A DNA stretch of 64,000 nucleotides from Magnetospirillum sp. (GTDB lineage: Bacteria; Pseudomonadota; Alphaproteobacteria; CACIAM-22H2): NCBI GenBank assembly GCA_027532905.1, contig JAPZUA010000002.1:372001-436000 (forward strand), written 5' to 3'. Below are positions 16,078 through 25,689 of this stretch, piece after piece. Both the position numbers and the translations under genes were made by a program. Position 1 is the first letter of the stretch. The number at the start of each line of letters is the position of its first letter. A model generated the notes under the pieces. The model did no database searches, was not told where the DNA came from, and was given only the letters and a program-made list of their open reading frames with translations.

Positions 16078-17685
16078 ATGCGTTTTGTCGGACGTTTTGC
16101 CACTGCCGTCCTTGCGGTCGGTGTGGGTTTCGCCGGGGCGATCTTCGCCGCCGAGCCGGCTGCGGCGCAAAAGCGCGGCGGCACGCTGGTGCAGATCACC
16201 CAACCCGAGCCGCCGACGTTGGGCTCCTACATTTCGACCGCCTCGCCGGTCGGGCAGGTCGCCGCCAAGATTTATGACGGGCTCTTCGAATACGACTTCA
16301 ATCTGAAGCCGGTTCCGGCTCTGGCGCAATCCTGGACGGTCGCCGACGACGGCAAGACGATCACATTCCGTCTGCGACCGGGCGTCAAATTCCACGACGG
16401 CAAACCGTTCACCAGCGCCGACGTCCAATTCTCCGTGATGGAAGTGCTCAAGAAGGTGCATCCGCGCGGCATCAACACCTTCGCCGAGGTGACAGCCGTC
16501 GAGACGCCCGATCCGATGACGGCGGTGTTCCGCCTTGCCAAACCCGCGCCCTACATTATGTCGGCGCTCTCGGGCTACGAAACCCCGATGCTGCCCAAGC
16601 ACATCTTCGAGCAGGGCGACATCCGGACCCATCAAAACGCCAACAATCCGATCGGAACGGGGCCGTTCAAATTCGTCGAGTGGCGGCGGGGCGAATTCGT
16701 CCGTCTCGATCGCAACCCCGACTATTGGAAGCCGGGCCTGCCGTATCTCGATCGGGTCGTCGTGCGCTTCATCGCCGACAACGCGACCCGCGCAGCCGCA
16801 CTCGAAAAGGGCGACGCGCATGTCGCCGGTCTCGGTGCGGTGCCCTACAACGACGTCAAACGGCTCGAGCGGATGCCGAACATCCAGATCGAAACGCGCG
16901 GCTCCGAAATGCTGTCGCCCGTGGTCGAGCTGATGTTCAACACCCGAAAGGCGCCCTTCGACAATCCGAAGGTCCGCCAGGCGATCTCCTACGCCATCGA
17001 CCGGAAGTTCGTCATCGACAATATCTGGTTTGGCTTCGGTCAGCCGGCGACCGGCCCGATTAGCTCGAATTTCGCGCCGACGGGGCTCTACAGCGCCAAC
17101 GTCGCGAACTACAACGTGCCCGATGGCGTCGAGCGGGCGAACCGTCTGCTCGACGAGGCGGGTTTCCCGCGCAAGGCCGACGGCACGCGCTTCGAGATCG
17201 TGCACGACATCACGCCCTACGGCGAGGAATGGCGTCGGTTCGGCGAGTACACGCAGCAGGCGCTCGCGCGGATCGGCATCAAGGCGACGACGCGCTACGA
17301 GGACGTCGCGACGTGGCTCAAGCGCACCTATACCGACTACGATTTCGACATGACTTCGAACTGGCTGTTCAATCTCGCCGATCCCGTGCTCGGCGTGCAC
17401 CGCGCCGTCCACTCGCGGTTCATCCGCCAGGGAACGGTCTTCGTGAACGGAGCGCGCTGGGGCGATCCTCGTGCGGACGAGCTCATGGACATGGCCACGA
17501 TCGAGACCGACGCGGCGAAGCGCTCGGCGCAATATGCCGAGGTCCAAAAGATCGTCGCCGATGCGGTGCCGATCGCTTGGGTGCTCGAGGTCAAGTTCCC
17601 GACCGTCATCGACAAGCGCTACCGCGACGTCATCGTGAGCCCGCTCAATATCTTCTCGAACTTCGACCGGGCCTGGCGCGAGTAA
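16078..17685 (+). CDS. peptide/nickel-type ABC transporter substrate-binding protein (family 5)
   Basis: 535 residues from ATG at 16078 with AGGAG eight nt ahead. Sec signal peptide (RFATAVLAVGVGFAGAIFA) ending near AEPAAAQ, then the SBP_bac_5 fold: GGTLVQITQPEPPTLG, IYDGLFEYDF, LRPGVKFHDGKPFTSADV, NPIGTGPFKFVEW and VRQAISYAIDR. It is a periplasmic receptor for oligopeptides or similar amide-containing solutes. It is the first gene of a four-gene importer operon and is followed by a textbook hairpin plus T-run before the permease genes. Confidence 0.94.
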   Translation: MRFVGRFATAVLAVGVGFAGAIFAAEPAAAQKRGGTLVQITQPEPPTLGSYISTASPVGQVAAKIYDGLFEYDFNLKPVPALAQSWTVADDGKTITFRLRPGVKFHDGKPFTSADVQFSVMEVLKKVHPRGINTFAEVTAVETPDPMTAVFRLAKPAPYIMSALSGYETPMLPKHIFEQGDIRTHQNANNPIGTGPFKFVEWRRGEFVRLDRNPDYWKPGLPYLDRVVVRFIADNATRAAALEKGDAHVAGLGAVPYNDVKRLERMPNIQIETRGSEMLSPVVELMFNTRKAPFDNPKVRQAISYAIDRKFVIDNIWFGFGQPATGPISSNFAPTGLYSANVANYNVPDGVERANRLLDEAGFPRKADGTRFEIVHDITPYGEEWRRFGEYTQQALARIGIKATTRYEDVATWLKRTYTDYDFDMTSNWLFNLADPVLGVHRAVHSRFIRQGTVFVNGARWGDPRADELMDMATIETDAAKRSAQYAEVQKIVADAVPIAWVLEVKFPTVIDKRYRDVIVSPLNIFSNFDRAWRE

Positions 17686-17695
17686 TGCAATAAGG

Positions 17696-17726
17696 GGCGG
17701 TCTGCAGCGATGCAGACCGCCTTTTT
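17696..17726 (+). terminator. hairpin with T-run between binding protein and permease genes
   Basis: 11-bp perfect stem GGCGGTCTGCA / TGCAGACCGCC with loop GCGA, immediately followed by TTTTTCTTT. It has the form of an intrinsic terminator but lies inside the operon, 36 nt before the permease Shine-Dalgarno region, so it likely works as a partial terminator that sets a high receptor-to-permease ratio. Confidence 0.85.
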
Positions 17727-17761
17727 CTTTCGCCTGCAGCCGATCGGAGGGACGCGCAGCC

Positions 17762-18745
17762 ATGAAATCCGGTTCCTTGGGCGGCTATATCGTCCGACGG
17801 CTGGTTCAGACTGTGCCGGTCGTTTTCGGCGTCGTGATCGTCAATTTCCTGCTGCTGCAGCTAGCGCCGGGCGATCTTGCAACGGTGTTGGCGGGCGAGG
17901 CAGGCGGCGCACCGAAGGAGTATATCGACCAGTTGCGCGCGCGTTTCGGGCACGACCAGCCGGTCTACGTCCAGCTCTTCAACTATCTGCGCAATCTGGT
18001 CGTCCTCGATCTCGGTTATTCCTTCCGCCAGAGTGCCCCGGTGCTGGATTTACTGCTCCAGCGCCTTGGGCCGACGTTGCTGCTGATGGTGTTCACGCTC
18101 GTGCTGTCGCTCGGTTTCGGCATCCTGATGGGATTGCTCGCTGCACTCTGGGTCCGTACCTGGAAAGACAATGCGATCTCGGTGGCCGCCATCATTGTCT
18201 ACGCCACGCCGCTTTTCTGGGTCGGCCTGATGCTGATCCTCGTCTTCTCGATCTGGCTCGACTGGTTCCCAACCTCGGGCATGGAGGATGTCGTCGCCTT
18301 CCACGAAGGCTGGGCGCGGATCTTGGACATCGCCCATCATCTTGTATTGCCGACGCTGACATTGTCGCTGTTCTATTTGGCGCTCTATGCGCGGTTGATG
18401 CGCGCCTCGATGCTCGAACAGCGCGGCCTCGATTACGTCGTCACGGCGCGTGCCAAGGGGCAGACCGAACGCAAGATCACCACGCGGCATGTGTTTCGCA
18501 ACGCGCTGCTGCCGGTGGTGACGATGGCCGGGGTGCAGACCGGCGGATTGATCGGCGGCTCGGTCGTCGTCGAATCGATCTTCGCGTGGCCGGGTTTGGG
18601 GCAACTCGCCTACCAATCGCTGTTCGCGCGCGACTACAATTTGCTGCTCGGCATCTTCTTCATGTCGGCGGTTCTTGTCGTCGTGGTCAATCTAATCGTC
18701 GACGTCATCTACGTCTTTCTCGACCCGCGCATTCGGATCGGGTGA
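17762..18745 (+). CDS. dipeptide-type ABC transporter permease (DppB-like)
   Basis: 327 residues, length typical of DppB/OppB. N-terminal GGYIVRRLVQTVPVVFGVVI is the characteristic first helix, followed by periplasmic DQLRARFGHDQPVYVQ and at least five further helices. EAA-like loop with ALYARLMRASMLEQRGLDYVVTARAKG. Inner-membrane subunit pairing with the next gene. It is separated from the following ATG by 4 nt. The T-run hairpin upstream and 76-nt gap from the receptor gene suggest reduced expression relative to it. Confidence 0.94.
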   Translation: MKSGSLGGYIVRRLVQTVPVVFGVVIVNFLLLQLAPGDLATVLAGEAGGAPKEYIDQLRARFGHDQPVYVQLFNYLRNLVVLDLGYSFRQSAPVLDLLLQRLGPTLLLMVFTLVLSLGFGILMGLLAALWVRTWKDNAISVAAIIVYATPLFWVGLMLILVFSIWLDWFPTSGMEDVVAFHEGWARILDIAHHLVLPTLTLSLFYLALYARLMRASMLEQRGLDYVVTARAKGQTERKITTRHVFRNALLPVVTMAGVQTGGLIGGSVVVESIFAWPGLGQLAYQSLFARDYNLLLGIFFMSAVLVVVVNLIVDVIYVFLDPRIRIG

Positions 18746-18749
18746 GCGG

Positions 18750-19577
18750 ATGAAGACCTTCTGGAACCGATTTCTCGGCAATCCGCGTGTCTATCTCGGG
18801 CTGATTTGGCTCGCGTTGCTGCTCGTCGTCGCGATCGCGGCGGATCTTTTGGCGCCGATCGATCCGTTCGCGATCGTTGGCAAGCCGATGTCGAGCCCGA
18901 GTGCGGCATTTCCGCTGGGCACCGACAGTCTCGGGCGCGACGTGCTTGCGGGCCTTCTGCATGGGACGCGCGCCACACTCGTGATGGCCGTGCTCGCCAC
19001 GCTTGCAGCCGTTGTGTTCGGTACCTTCGTTGGCGCTGTCGCCGGCTATTACGGTCGAACGATTGATGACGCGCTGATGCGCTTGACCGAGTTCTTCCAG
19101 ACCATTCCGTCGTTTCTGTTCGCCATCGTGTTGATCGCGGTTCTTTCGCCCTCGGCGGCGAACGTCGTGATCGCGATCGCGACCGTCAGTTGGCCGCCCA
19201 TCGCGCGGGTCGTGCGCGGCGAAGTGCTGACTGTCAAGTCGCGCGAGTTCGTCCAGGCGGCGGTCGTGGCGGGGCAGGGCGACGCCGCCATCCTGCTCAA
19301 ACAGATTCTTCCGAACACGCTGTCGCCTTTGATCGTCACGGGGTCGCTGTTGGTGGCGACTGCCATCCTCGTCGAAAGCGCTCTGTCGTTTCTCGGCCTG
19401 GGTGCGCCGAACCTGATGAGTTGGGGCTTCATGATCGGTGCGGGGCGCTCGTTCATGCGCGAGGCATGGTGGCTCGTCACGGTTCCCGGGATTGCGATTC
19501 TGCTCACGGTTCTGGCGATCAATCTGATCGGCGAAGGGCTCAACGACGCCCTCAATCCGAGGCTTGCGGATCTATGA
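18750..19577 (+). CDS. dipeptide-type ABC transporter permease (DppC-like)
   Basis: 275 residues, DppC/OppC type. LGTDSLGRDVLAGLLHGTRATLVMAV is the family hallmark after the first helix (HPLGTDxxGRD variant), with EAA-loop region SREFVQAAVVAGQGDAAILLKQILPN. Five or six transmembrane helices. It forms the translocation pore with the DppB-like partner. Its stop overlaps the start of the ATPase gene by 4 bases (ATGA). Confidence 0.94.
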   Translation: MKTFWNRFLGNPRVYLGLIWLALLLVVAIAADLLAPIDPFAIVGKPMSSPSAAFPLGTDSLGRDVLAGLLHGTRATLVMAVLATLAAVVFGTFVGAVAGYYGRTIDDALMRLTEFFQTIPSFLFAIVLIAVLSPSAANVVIAIATVSWPPIARVVRGEVLTVKSREFVQAAVVAGQGDAAILLKQILPNTLSPLIVTGSLLVATAILVESALSFLGLGAPNLMSWGFMIGAGRSFMREAWWLVTVPGIAILLTVLAINLIGEGLNDALNPRLADL

Positions 19578-21196
19578 GCGAAGTCGCCATCTCGATCCGC
19601 GATCTGAGCGTCGGGCTGCCGGCTTGGTCGGACCGGAAACTCGCGGTCGCGGGCGTGTCTCTCGATATCCGCAAGGGCGAGATACTGTGCATCGTCGGCG
19701 AGTCCGGTTCGGGCAAGTCGATGATGGGAAAAGCCATCCTCGGCCTTCTGCCGGGACCGCACGTACGTGCGGTCGGCGGCCAAATTCAGTTCGAGGGGCG
19801 GAACCTTTTCGAGCTTTCGGAAGACGAGATGCGCGCCGTGCGCGGCTGCCGGATCGCGATGATCTTCCAGGAGCCGATGACGGCGTTGAATCCGCTGATG
19901 CCGGTCGGACGGCAGATCGACGAGATTCTCGAAATCCATACTGATCTTTCGCCGGCGCGGCGGCGCGAACGCGTGCTCGACCTCATCCGCGACGTGCATC
20001 TGCCTGATCCCGAGCGGATGGTCGCGAGCTATCCGCACCAGCTGTCCGGCGGGCAGCGCCAGCGGATCGTCATCGCGATGGCGCTGGCGCTCGAGCCTGG
20101 CCTCATCATTGCCGACGAGCCGACCACAGCCCTCGACGTGACGACGCAAGCGCAGATCCTGCATTTGATCAAGGAACTGCAGCGCAAGCACGGCACGGCC
20201 GTGCTGTTCATCACACACGATTTCGGGGTCGTGGCCGAAATCGCGGATCGCGTGGCGGTGATGCGCCACGGCGAAGTCGTCGAGCAGGGGGCTGCCGCCG
20301 ACGTGCTCGACGCCCCGCGAGCCGACTACACGAAAGCACTTATCGCGGCGGTTCCCGGCCTCAAGCCGCGCGGGCGCGAAGCGGGCGCCGATCCGAACGT
20401 CCTGCTGCGCGTGACGGACGTCGAGAAGACCTACCGTATCGCGTCGGGTTTCTTCGGCGGCGCGGCCCGCGAAGTGAAGGCGGCAAAAAAGATTTCGCTC
20501 GAGCTCAAGCGCGGCAGCTCGCTTGCCCTTGTCGGCGAATCGGGTTCCGGTAAGACGACGCTTGCGCGCTGCATTATTGGCCTCGAAAGCATCGACAGCG
20601 GCACGATCGAACTCGACGGCGAACGCATCAGTGGCCGCTCGCGCGCGGAACTGCGGCCCTATCGCAAGCACATCCAGATGGTCTTTCAAGATCCCTATGC
20701 GTCGTTGAATCCACGCCAGCGTGTGGGCGATATCGTCGCACTCGGGCCGATGCTCAACGGCGTTTCCCGCGACCAGGCCATCGCCGAGGCGCGCGAGCTG
20801 CTGCGTCTCGTTGGCCTCAAGCCTGAGGCCGTCGACCGCTATCCGCACGAATTCTCCGGCGGGCAGCGCCAGCGCATCGGCATCGCGCGCGCACTGGCGG
20901 TAAAGCCGAAACTGATCGTAGCGGACGAACCGGTGTCAGCACTCGACGTCTCGGTCCAGAAGCAGGTTCTGGAACTGCTGAACGACCTGCGCAAAGCCTT
21001 CGGCTTGTCGATGCTGTTCATCACGCACGATCTGCGCGTTGCGGCAACGGTGTGCGAGGAGATCGCCATTATGCAGCGCGGCGAAATCGTCGAGCAGGGT
21101 GCAACGGCGGCAATTTTCGCCTCGCCCGCGCACCCCTATACGCGCAGCCTGTTCGATGCGGTGCCCGGTCGCGAATGGATCAGCGGCCTCGGCTGA
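19574..21196 (+). CDS. fused dipeptide-type ABC ATPase (DppD-DppF in one chain)
   Basis: 540 residues from ATG at 19574; the reading frame is open further upstream but that part is inside the permease gene. Two complete nucleotide-binding domains. First: [43 protein letters not shown]. Second: [43 protein letters not shown], each ending with a H-loop (FITHDFG, FITHDLR). Opp/Dpp systems usually encode two ATPases; here they are one polypeptide, a known alternative (YliA/GsiA-like). It powers the DppBC-like permease. Copy B of the dispersed repeat follows within 60 bp. Confidence 0.95.
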   Translation: MSEVAISIRDLSVGLPAWSDRKLAVAGVSLDIRKGEILCIVGESGSGKSMMGKAILGLLPGPHVRAVGGQIQFEGRNLFELSEDEMRAVRGCRIAMIFQEPMTALNPLMPVGRQIDEILEIHTDLSPARRRERVLDLIRDVHLPDPERMVASYPHQLSGGQRQRIVIAMALALEPGLIIADEPTTALDVTTQAQILHLIKELQRKHGTAVLFITHDFGVVAEIADRVAVMRHGEVVEQGAAADVLDAPRADYTKALIAAVPGLKPRGREAGADPNVLLRVTDVEKTYRIASGFFGGAAREVKAAKKISLELKRGSSLALVGESGSGKTTLARCIIGLESIDSGTIELDGERISGRSRAELRPYRKHIQMVFQDPYASLNPRQRVGDIVALGPMLNGVSRDQAIAEARELLRLVGLKPEAVDRYPHEFSGGQRQRIGIARALAVKPKLIVADEPVSALDVSVQKQVLELLNDLRKAFGLSMLFITHDLRVAATVCEEIAIMQRGEIVEQGATAAIFASPAHPYTRSLFDAVPGREWISGLG

Positions 21197-21244
21197 CAGC
21201 CAATAGCGGCGATCTCCCATTCGATGAGAACTGGAGCGGTTCAC

Positions 21245-21455
21245 ATTGCAGGGTAGGGATGGGGTTAGCTTTTGAAGTGTCTGTGTTGCTGTTGGTTTCC
21301 GTTTATTCTGCCTTTTGCCGTAGTGCGCGGAAACCAGCGTCTAAAGGATGCTCTTTAAAGAAAGCTGGGGGACTGGGGTGCGGTCCATCGCCTGAGTCCC
21401 CTCGCTCCGACCACTAAGCGAGCCCGCCGCCGGGAAACCGGTCGGCGGCGGCCGC
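21245..21455 (+). repeat. dispersed intergenic repeat, copy B
   Basis: Third, most diverged family member. GGGTAGG, a GCTTTTGAAG segment, TTGCTGTTGGTTTCC, and then AAAGCTGGGGGACTGGGG lead into a decayed tRNA-Pro-like end (T arm lost, but CGCTCCGACCA intact at 21403-21413). The hairpin CCGCCG-CCGG-GAAA-CCGG-T-CGGCGG follows without T-run. It fills most of the 327-bp gap (21197-21523) between two convergent operons; the remainder shows nothing recognisable. Confidence 0.6.
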
Positions 21456-21523
21456 TCGGTCTGTCGTAGCCACGTAATTTTTGCAGTGACGCTGGGCCGA
21501 ATAGTCTGCGGCGTGCGTCCCGC

Positions 21524-22657
21524 TCAATCCGCCCCCGTGGCGCCGACGGCGAGCGGCTGCAGAAATGGATAGTCCGTGTAGCCGTGCGTGCCGCCGCCGT
21601 AGAAGGTCTCTTTGCCCATCAGGGCGTTGAGCGGTGCGTCCAACTTGAAGCGCTCGACCAGATCCGGGTTGGCGATGAACGGGCGCCCGAAGGAAACCAG
21701 ATCGGCGCGGCCGCTTGCGATGGCGTCGATCGCCATCCGACGGTCATAGCTGTTGTTGACCATCCAGACACCGTCGAACGCGGCGCGCAGTTTTGCGTAG
21801 TCGAAGGGGATGCTGTCTCGAGCGCCGCCGGTCTCGCCTTCCACGACGTGCAGATATGCCGGTCTCAGCAGACTCAACTTTGACACGACATGATCAAACA
21901 GCGCCTGCGGGTCGCTGTCGTGAGAATCTCCGGCGGTCGAGACCGGTGAAAGCCGTACGCCGAGACGTTCTGCACCTATCGCCTTCGCGCAAGCTGCGAC
22001 GACTTCAAGTAGGAGCCGCGCGCGGTTCTCGATGGCACCACCGTACCGGTCGGTCCGGTGATTGGTTCCGTCGCGCAGAAAAGCATCGAGCAGATAGCCA
22101 TGCGCGCCATGCAGCTCCACGCCGTCGAAGCCCGCTTCGATCGCGCGCTCGGACGCGTGGCGGAAATTCTCGACAATGCCGGGAATTTCGTGCGCGGCGA
22201 GTGCGCGTGGCGTCGAGCAATCGACCATGCCGCCTTTGGCGAATGTCTTTGTCTTCGCCTGGATAGCGGAGGGACCGACTGGCGCCGCGCTGTCCTTCTG
22301 GAAGCTGACATGCGAAACGCGACCGGTGTGCCACAGCTGCACGACAATGGTGCCACCCTTGGCATGGACGGCGTCTGTGACTTTGCGCCAGCCCAATACT
22401 TGTGCGTCGCTGTAGCAGCCGGGCGTGTCGGCGTAACCTTGTGCTTGTTCGGATACCTGGGTCGCCTCGGTAATAACCAACCCGGCAGATGCGCGTTGGG
22501 AATAGTACTCGGCTGCGAATTCGCCGGGGACAAGGCCTAGTCCCGCGCGGTTTCGAGTGAGCGGCGCCATCACCATCCGATTGGAGAGCTGCAAGGAACC
22601 TGCTCGGGTTGGTGCAAATAGGTCTCGCCTTGAACTGGCTAGGGTCGATTTGGCCAT
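21524..22657 (-). CDS. Old Yellow Enzyme family flavin oxidoreductase (NemA-like)
   Basis: 377 residues from ATG at 22657. FMN-binding TIM barrel: LSNRMVMAPLTRNRA near the N-terminus, VVQLWHTGRVSH, the His-x2-His pair in FDGVELHGAHGYLLDAFL, NHRTDRYGGAIENRAR, and C-terminal GRADLVSFGRPFIANPDL. It reduces activated C=C bonds (enones, maleimides, nitrate esters) with NADPH in the cytoplasm. It is 88 nt downstream of a CurA-like reductase on the same strand, so the two may form a double-bond-reducing pair. An upstream ATG at 22696 is possible but adds a non-conserved 13 residues. Confidence 0.94.
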   Translation of the reverse strand: MAKSTLASSRRDLFAPTRAGSLQLSNRMVMAPLTRNRAGLGLVPGEFAAEYYSQRASAGLVITEATQVSEQAQGYADTPGCYSDAQVLGWRKVTDAVHAKGGTIVVQLWHTGRVSHVSFQKDSAAPVGPSAIQAKTKTFAKGGMVDCSTPRALAAHEIPGIVENFRHASERAIEAGFDGVELHGAHGYLLDAFLRDGTNHRTDRYGGAIENRARLLLEVVAACAKAIGAERLGVRLSPVSTAGDSHDSDPQALFDHVVSKLSLLRPAYLHVVEGETGGARDSIPFDYAKLRAAFDGVWMVNNSYDRRMAIDAIASGRADLVSFGRPFIANPDLVERFKLDAPLNALMGKETFYGGGTHGYTDYPFLQPLAVGATGAD

Positions 22658-22745
22658 GGGGTGTCTCTGCTTTTCTGGCAATACGAATGTACCCAAGCGG
22701 GTCGCTTGGACGTTCTCAGTTGGGTGACCAAAGGGGGCAGGTCGG

Positions 22746-23780
22746 TCAGGCTTCGGCGACTTTGATAATCAGCTTGCCGAAATTCTTGCCTTCGAGCAGC
22801 CCGATGAAAGCCTGTGGTGCGTTGCCGAGCCCGTCGATGACGTCTTCCCGGTACTTGATCTTACCGTCTTTTACCCACGCGCTCATCTGGGCGAAGAAAT
22901 CGTCGAAGTGCCGCCCATAATCCTCGAAGATGATGAAGCCCCGCAGCGTGACGCGCTTGCGCAAGATCGTGCCCATTAGCAGTCCGAGCCGGTCGGGACC
23001 GGGCGGCGGACTTGTCGAGTTGTAAGAGGCGATTAAGCCGCACACCGGCACGCGGGCGCTGACATTGAGCAGCGGCACGACCGCGTCGAATACGGCACCA
23101 CCCACGCTTTCGAAGTAGACGTCGACTCCCTCCGGGCAAGCTGCGGCGAGTTGGGCTGGGAAATCGGCCGCGCGGTGATCGATGCACGCGTCGAAGCCCA
23201 ATTGCTCGACCACGTAGCGGCACTTGTCGATGCCGCCCGCAACACCCACCGCGCGGGATCCTTTCAGCCGAGCGATCTGCCCGACGACAGAACCCACGGC
23301 GCCGCTTGCGGCGGCGACAACAACAGTCTCATCTGGCCTCGGTTGTCCGATGTCGAGCAAGCCCATATAGGCGGTGAAGCCTGGCATGCCGAGCACACCG
23401 AGCGCGAGCGACGTATGCGGGATCGACGCGTCGAGTTTCGTCAGATCCTTCCCGTCGGACAAATGGTATTGCTGCCAGCCTGCGAAGCCGAGTACGAGAT
23501 CGTTCGCCTGAAAGTCGCGATGCTCGGAGGCGATCACGCGCGATACGGTTCCGCCGACCATCACGTCGCCCAATCCGACAGGCGGCGCATAGGACGGCGC
23601 ATCGCTCATGCGCCCGCGCATGTAGGGATCGAGCGAGAGATAGAGCGTCTGGGTGAGAACTTGGCCGGCCGTCGGCGGGACGATGTCCCGTTCGTCGAGC
23701 CGAAAATCCTCCGCTGTCGGCGCGCCGCTCGGGCGCCGACCGAGAAGGATCCTGCGATTGACGCGGCGAGGTTGCGTCAT
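22746..23780 (-). CDS. NADP-dependent medium-chain reductase, CurA/zinc-free MDR type
   Basis: 344 residues. GroES-like N-terminal half with LSLDPYMRGRM, the marker of the leukotriene B4 12-hydroxydehydrogenase/CurA subgroup, then a Rossmann domain AAASGAVGSVVGQIARLKG. No structural or catalytic zinc Cys cluster. It reduces alpha,beta-unsaturated ketones/aldehydes with NADPH. Its neighbours are an Old Yellow Enzyme and an oleate hydratase, consistent with handling unsaturated or oxygenated lipid-like compounds. The gene starts 64 nt after the oleate hydratase stop. Confidence 0.9.
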   Translation of the reverse strand: MTQPRRVNRRILLGRRPSGAPTAEDFRLDERDIVPPTAGQVLTQTLYLSLDPYMRGRMSDAPSYAPPVGLGDVMVGGTVSRVIASEHRDFQANDLVLGFAGWQQYHLSDGKDLTKLDASIPHTSLALGVLGMPGFTAYMGLLDIGQPRPDETVVVAAASGAVGSVVGQIARLKGSRAVGVAGGIDKCRYVVEQLGFDACIDHRAADFPAQLAAACPEGVDVYFESVGGAVFDAVVPLLNVSARVPVCGLIASYNSTSPPPGPDRLGLLMGTILRKRVTLRGFIIFEDYGRHFDDFFAQMSAWVKDGKIKYREDVIDGLGNAPQAFIGLLEGKNFGKLIIKVAEA

Positions 23781-23844
23781 TTACGCCATCCGGCGCTAGC
23801 CCCAGGGCAATAGCCGTCAGAATCGCATCTGAAGGCGCGGAAGT

Positions 23845-25470
23845 TCACTTGAAAGCCTTCACGACGGCGTCGAACTGAACCTTAAGCGACGTGTCGTGCG
23901 GCGTAACGGGCGGGATCAGCCGGTCGATCTGGAGCAGTTTATAGACGGCCATTTGCGCCGCCCGCACGGAGTACTCGACAGTGAAAACAACGTCGCTCTC
24001 GATTTCGACGAATTGGCTGACGAAGGCGAAGTTCTTCGAGCCCTGCGGGACGGGGCGCGGACGGTCGGAGCGGAGCCGCGGCATGAACATGCTGGTGATG
24101 TAGGGCATGCGGCATGGAATGCAGTTGGCGTCTTCGACCGTTTCGGGATCGAAGCGCAAATGGCCGCAAAGTTCACGCAGGATGTCCTCCCCCGTGCAGT
24201 CTGCCATCGACTTTGCGACGAAGTTCCCGATTCGATCCGGAAACAAAGCGTAACCCCAGAATACCCGAACGTTCGCGGGCTGATTGATAAAGTGCGGTTG
24301 GTGGGCGAGCACGATCGACATCAACCAGTTCGAGTCCTTGAACGTGATCAGTCCGCCGGTCCCGGCCTCGTTGCCGCTGAAGTCCCTAATCTGGTCGAAA
24401 AACTGCGGGCTCTTGAGCGTGACCGTAAAAGAATGCCAGTACGCTTGGGCAATGCTGCTGTTGAAGACCGCAGGATTGCCGAATGCGGGGCGTCCTTGCG
24501 CAATCGTCTCCCAAAGCGTCCAGCCACCGCTGTCCTTCTTCGTCAACGCATTGGGCGCGCTGGTCATGGAGCCGAGGCTGGAGGCGTCGGTCATCGAAGC
24601 GTTCTGGAAAAACACCAGATCGTCGGCGCCGACGGCGATCAGATCGCTTTTGCCCGCGCGCCGACAGCGGATGCCGGTCACGACGAATAGCGCTCCGTCA
24701 GGCTCATGGTCGAGATCGGTGACCAGGCAGTCCATGACGAACTGGACGTCGCGGGCCTTCAGCCACGCCTGCAAAGGAAGCACCAGCGAGTCGTACTGGT
24801 TGAACACCGTACGCTTGACGCCTGCGAGCGTTTCGATCCGAGTGAACTCAAGCATGAATCTGTGGAGGTAACGTTTGAGCTCGACGGCGCTGTGCCACGG
24901 CTGAAAGGCGAAGGTCGTCACCCACATGTACCAAAACTCTGTTTCGAAGAAGTTGGGCGACAGCCAATCCGTAATGCGACTGCTGCCGAGGATTTCCTCG
25001 TCAGTAGTGGCGAGCTTCAATAGCTCGGCTCGGTCGTGCATCGAGAAACCCATCGACGCTACCGGCACTTTAGCCCGCCGGCTATCGACGAGCCGCGCCA
25101 TCGAGTTCGGCTTGTGCCGTGTGTTGAACGCGACGGTTTCCTCGAAGACGCTTTGCCCCGCCTGCGTGAGCGATGGGATCGTTTTGAACAGGTCCCACAT
25201 GCATTCGTAGTTGTCGGTGGTGAGCATCCGGCCGCCGCGCAGCGAGTAGCCGTCCTCGGCATTGCCGGCGCCGTCGAGGCTGCCGCCGAGGATTGGATTA
25301 GCCTCCAGAATGGTGATGTTCTTGCCTGCCATTCCGCCGTCGCGGATCATAAACGCGGCGGCGGCCATCGATCCAATACCGCCCCCGACGAGCCAAGCCT
25401 TTTTGTTCGGGCGACCCGCATCGGTGGATTGCGTCGAATGATTCGTCGTTACGGTGGTCGTGGAGGGCAT
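23845..25470 (-). CDS. ohyA: oleate hydratase (MCRA family)
   Basis: 541 residues. FAD motif AWLVGGGIGSMAAAAFMIRDG at about 25-45, EANPILGGSLDGAGN, then YECMWDLFKTIPSL and a long family-specific body to DRLIPPVTPHDTSLKVQFDAVVKAFK. It adds water to the cis-9 double bond of unsaturated fatty acids, giving 10-hydroxy acids; FAD is structural/indirect. The motif that in well-studied enzymes reads R-G-G-R-E-M is here R-G-G-R-M-L, so the usual glutamate is missing, as I recall for monomeric Rhodococcus-type members. It is peripheral or cytoplasmic; no signal peptide. It lies 219 bp downstream of arsA, with probable own promoter in an AT-rich stretch. Confidence 0.9.
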   Translation of the reverse strand: MPSTTTVTTNHSTQSTDAGRPNKKAWLVGGGIGSMAAAAFMIRDGGMAGKNITILEANPILGGSLDGAGNAEDGYSLRGGRMLTTDNYECMWDLFKTIPSLTQAGQSVFEETVAFNTRHKPNSMARLVDSRRAKVPVASMGFSMHDRAELLKLATTDEEILGSSRITDWLSPNFFETEFWYMWVTTFAFQPWHSAVELKRYLHRFMLEFTRIETLAGVKRTVFNQYDSLVLPLQAWLKARDVQFVMDCLVTDLDHEPDGALFVVTGIRCRRAGKSDLIAVGADDLVFFQNASMTDASSLGSMTSAPNALTKKDSGGWTLWETIAQGRPAFGNPAVFNSSIAQAYWHSFTVTLKSPQFFDQIRDFSGNEAGTGGLITFKDSNWLMSIVLAHQPHFINQPANVRVFWGYALFPDRIGNFVAKSMADCTGEDILRELCGHLRFDPETVEDANCIPCRMPYITSMFMPRLRSDRPRPVPQGSKNFAFVSQFVEIESDVVFTVEYSVRAAQMAVYKLLQIDRLIPPVTPHDTSLKVQFDAVVKAFK

Positions 25471-25689
25471 GAGCGATAATCCTTGCCGCAGTTTTGTGTC
25501 CGGATGTTCCGGCGCGCAGGAAATGGCAGACTATCGATCGGCATCGCTGCACAGGCAGGGGCGGAAACTACTCAAGTTGTCTCTAATATCCGCAGTATTT
25601 CAATTTCAAGTTATAAATTCTTGCTCTACTCCCAGGTACCAACATGCCCACATTTCGCGCGCACGCAGATGCATAGAATCGTCGTTCGA

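Noticed and set aside
15949-17763. 604-residue minus-strand frame
   Set aside because: Antisense shadow of the family 5 binding-protein gene, which has a clear signal peptide and motifs.
19049-20848. 599-residue minus-strand frame
   Set aside because: Antisense to the DppC-like permease and fused ATPase genes; no recognisable motif.
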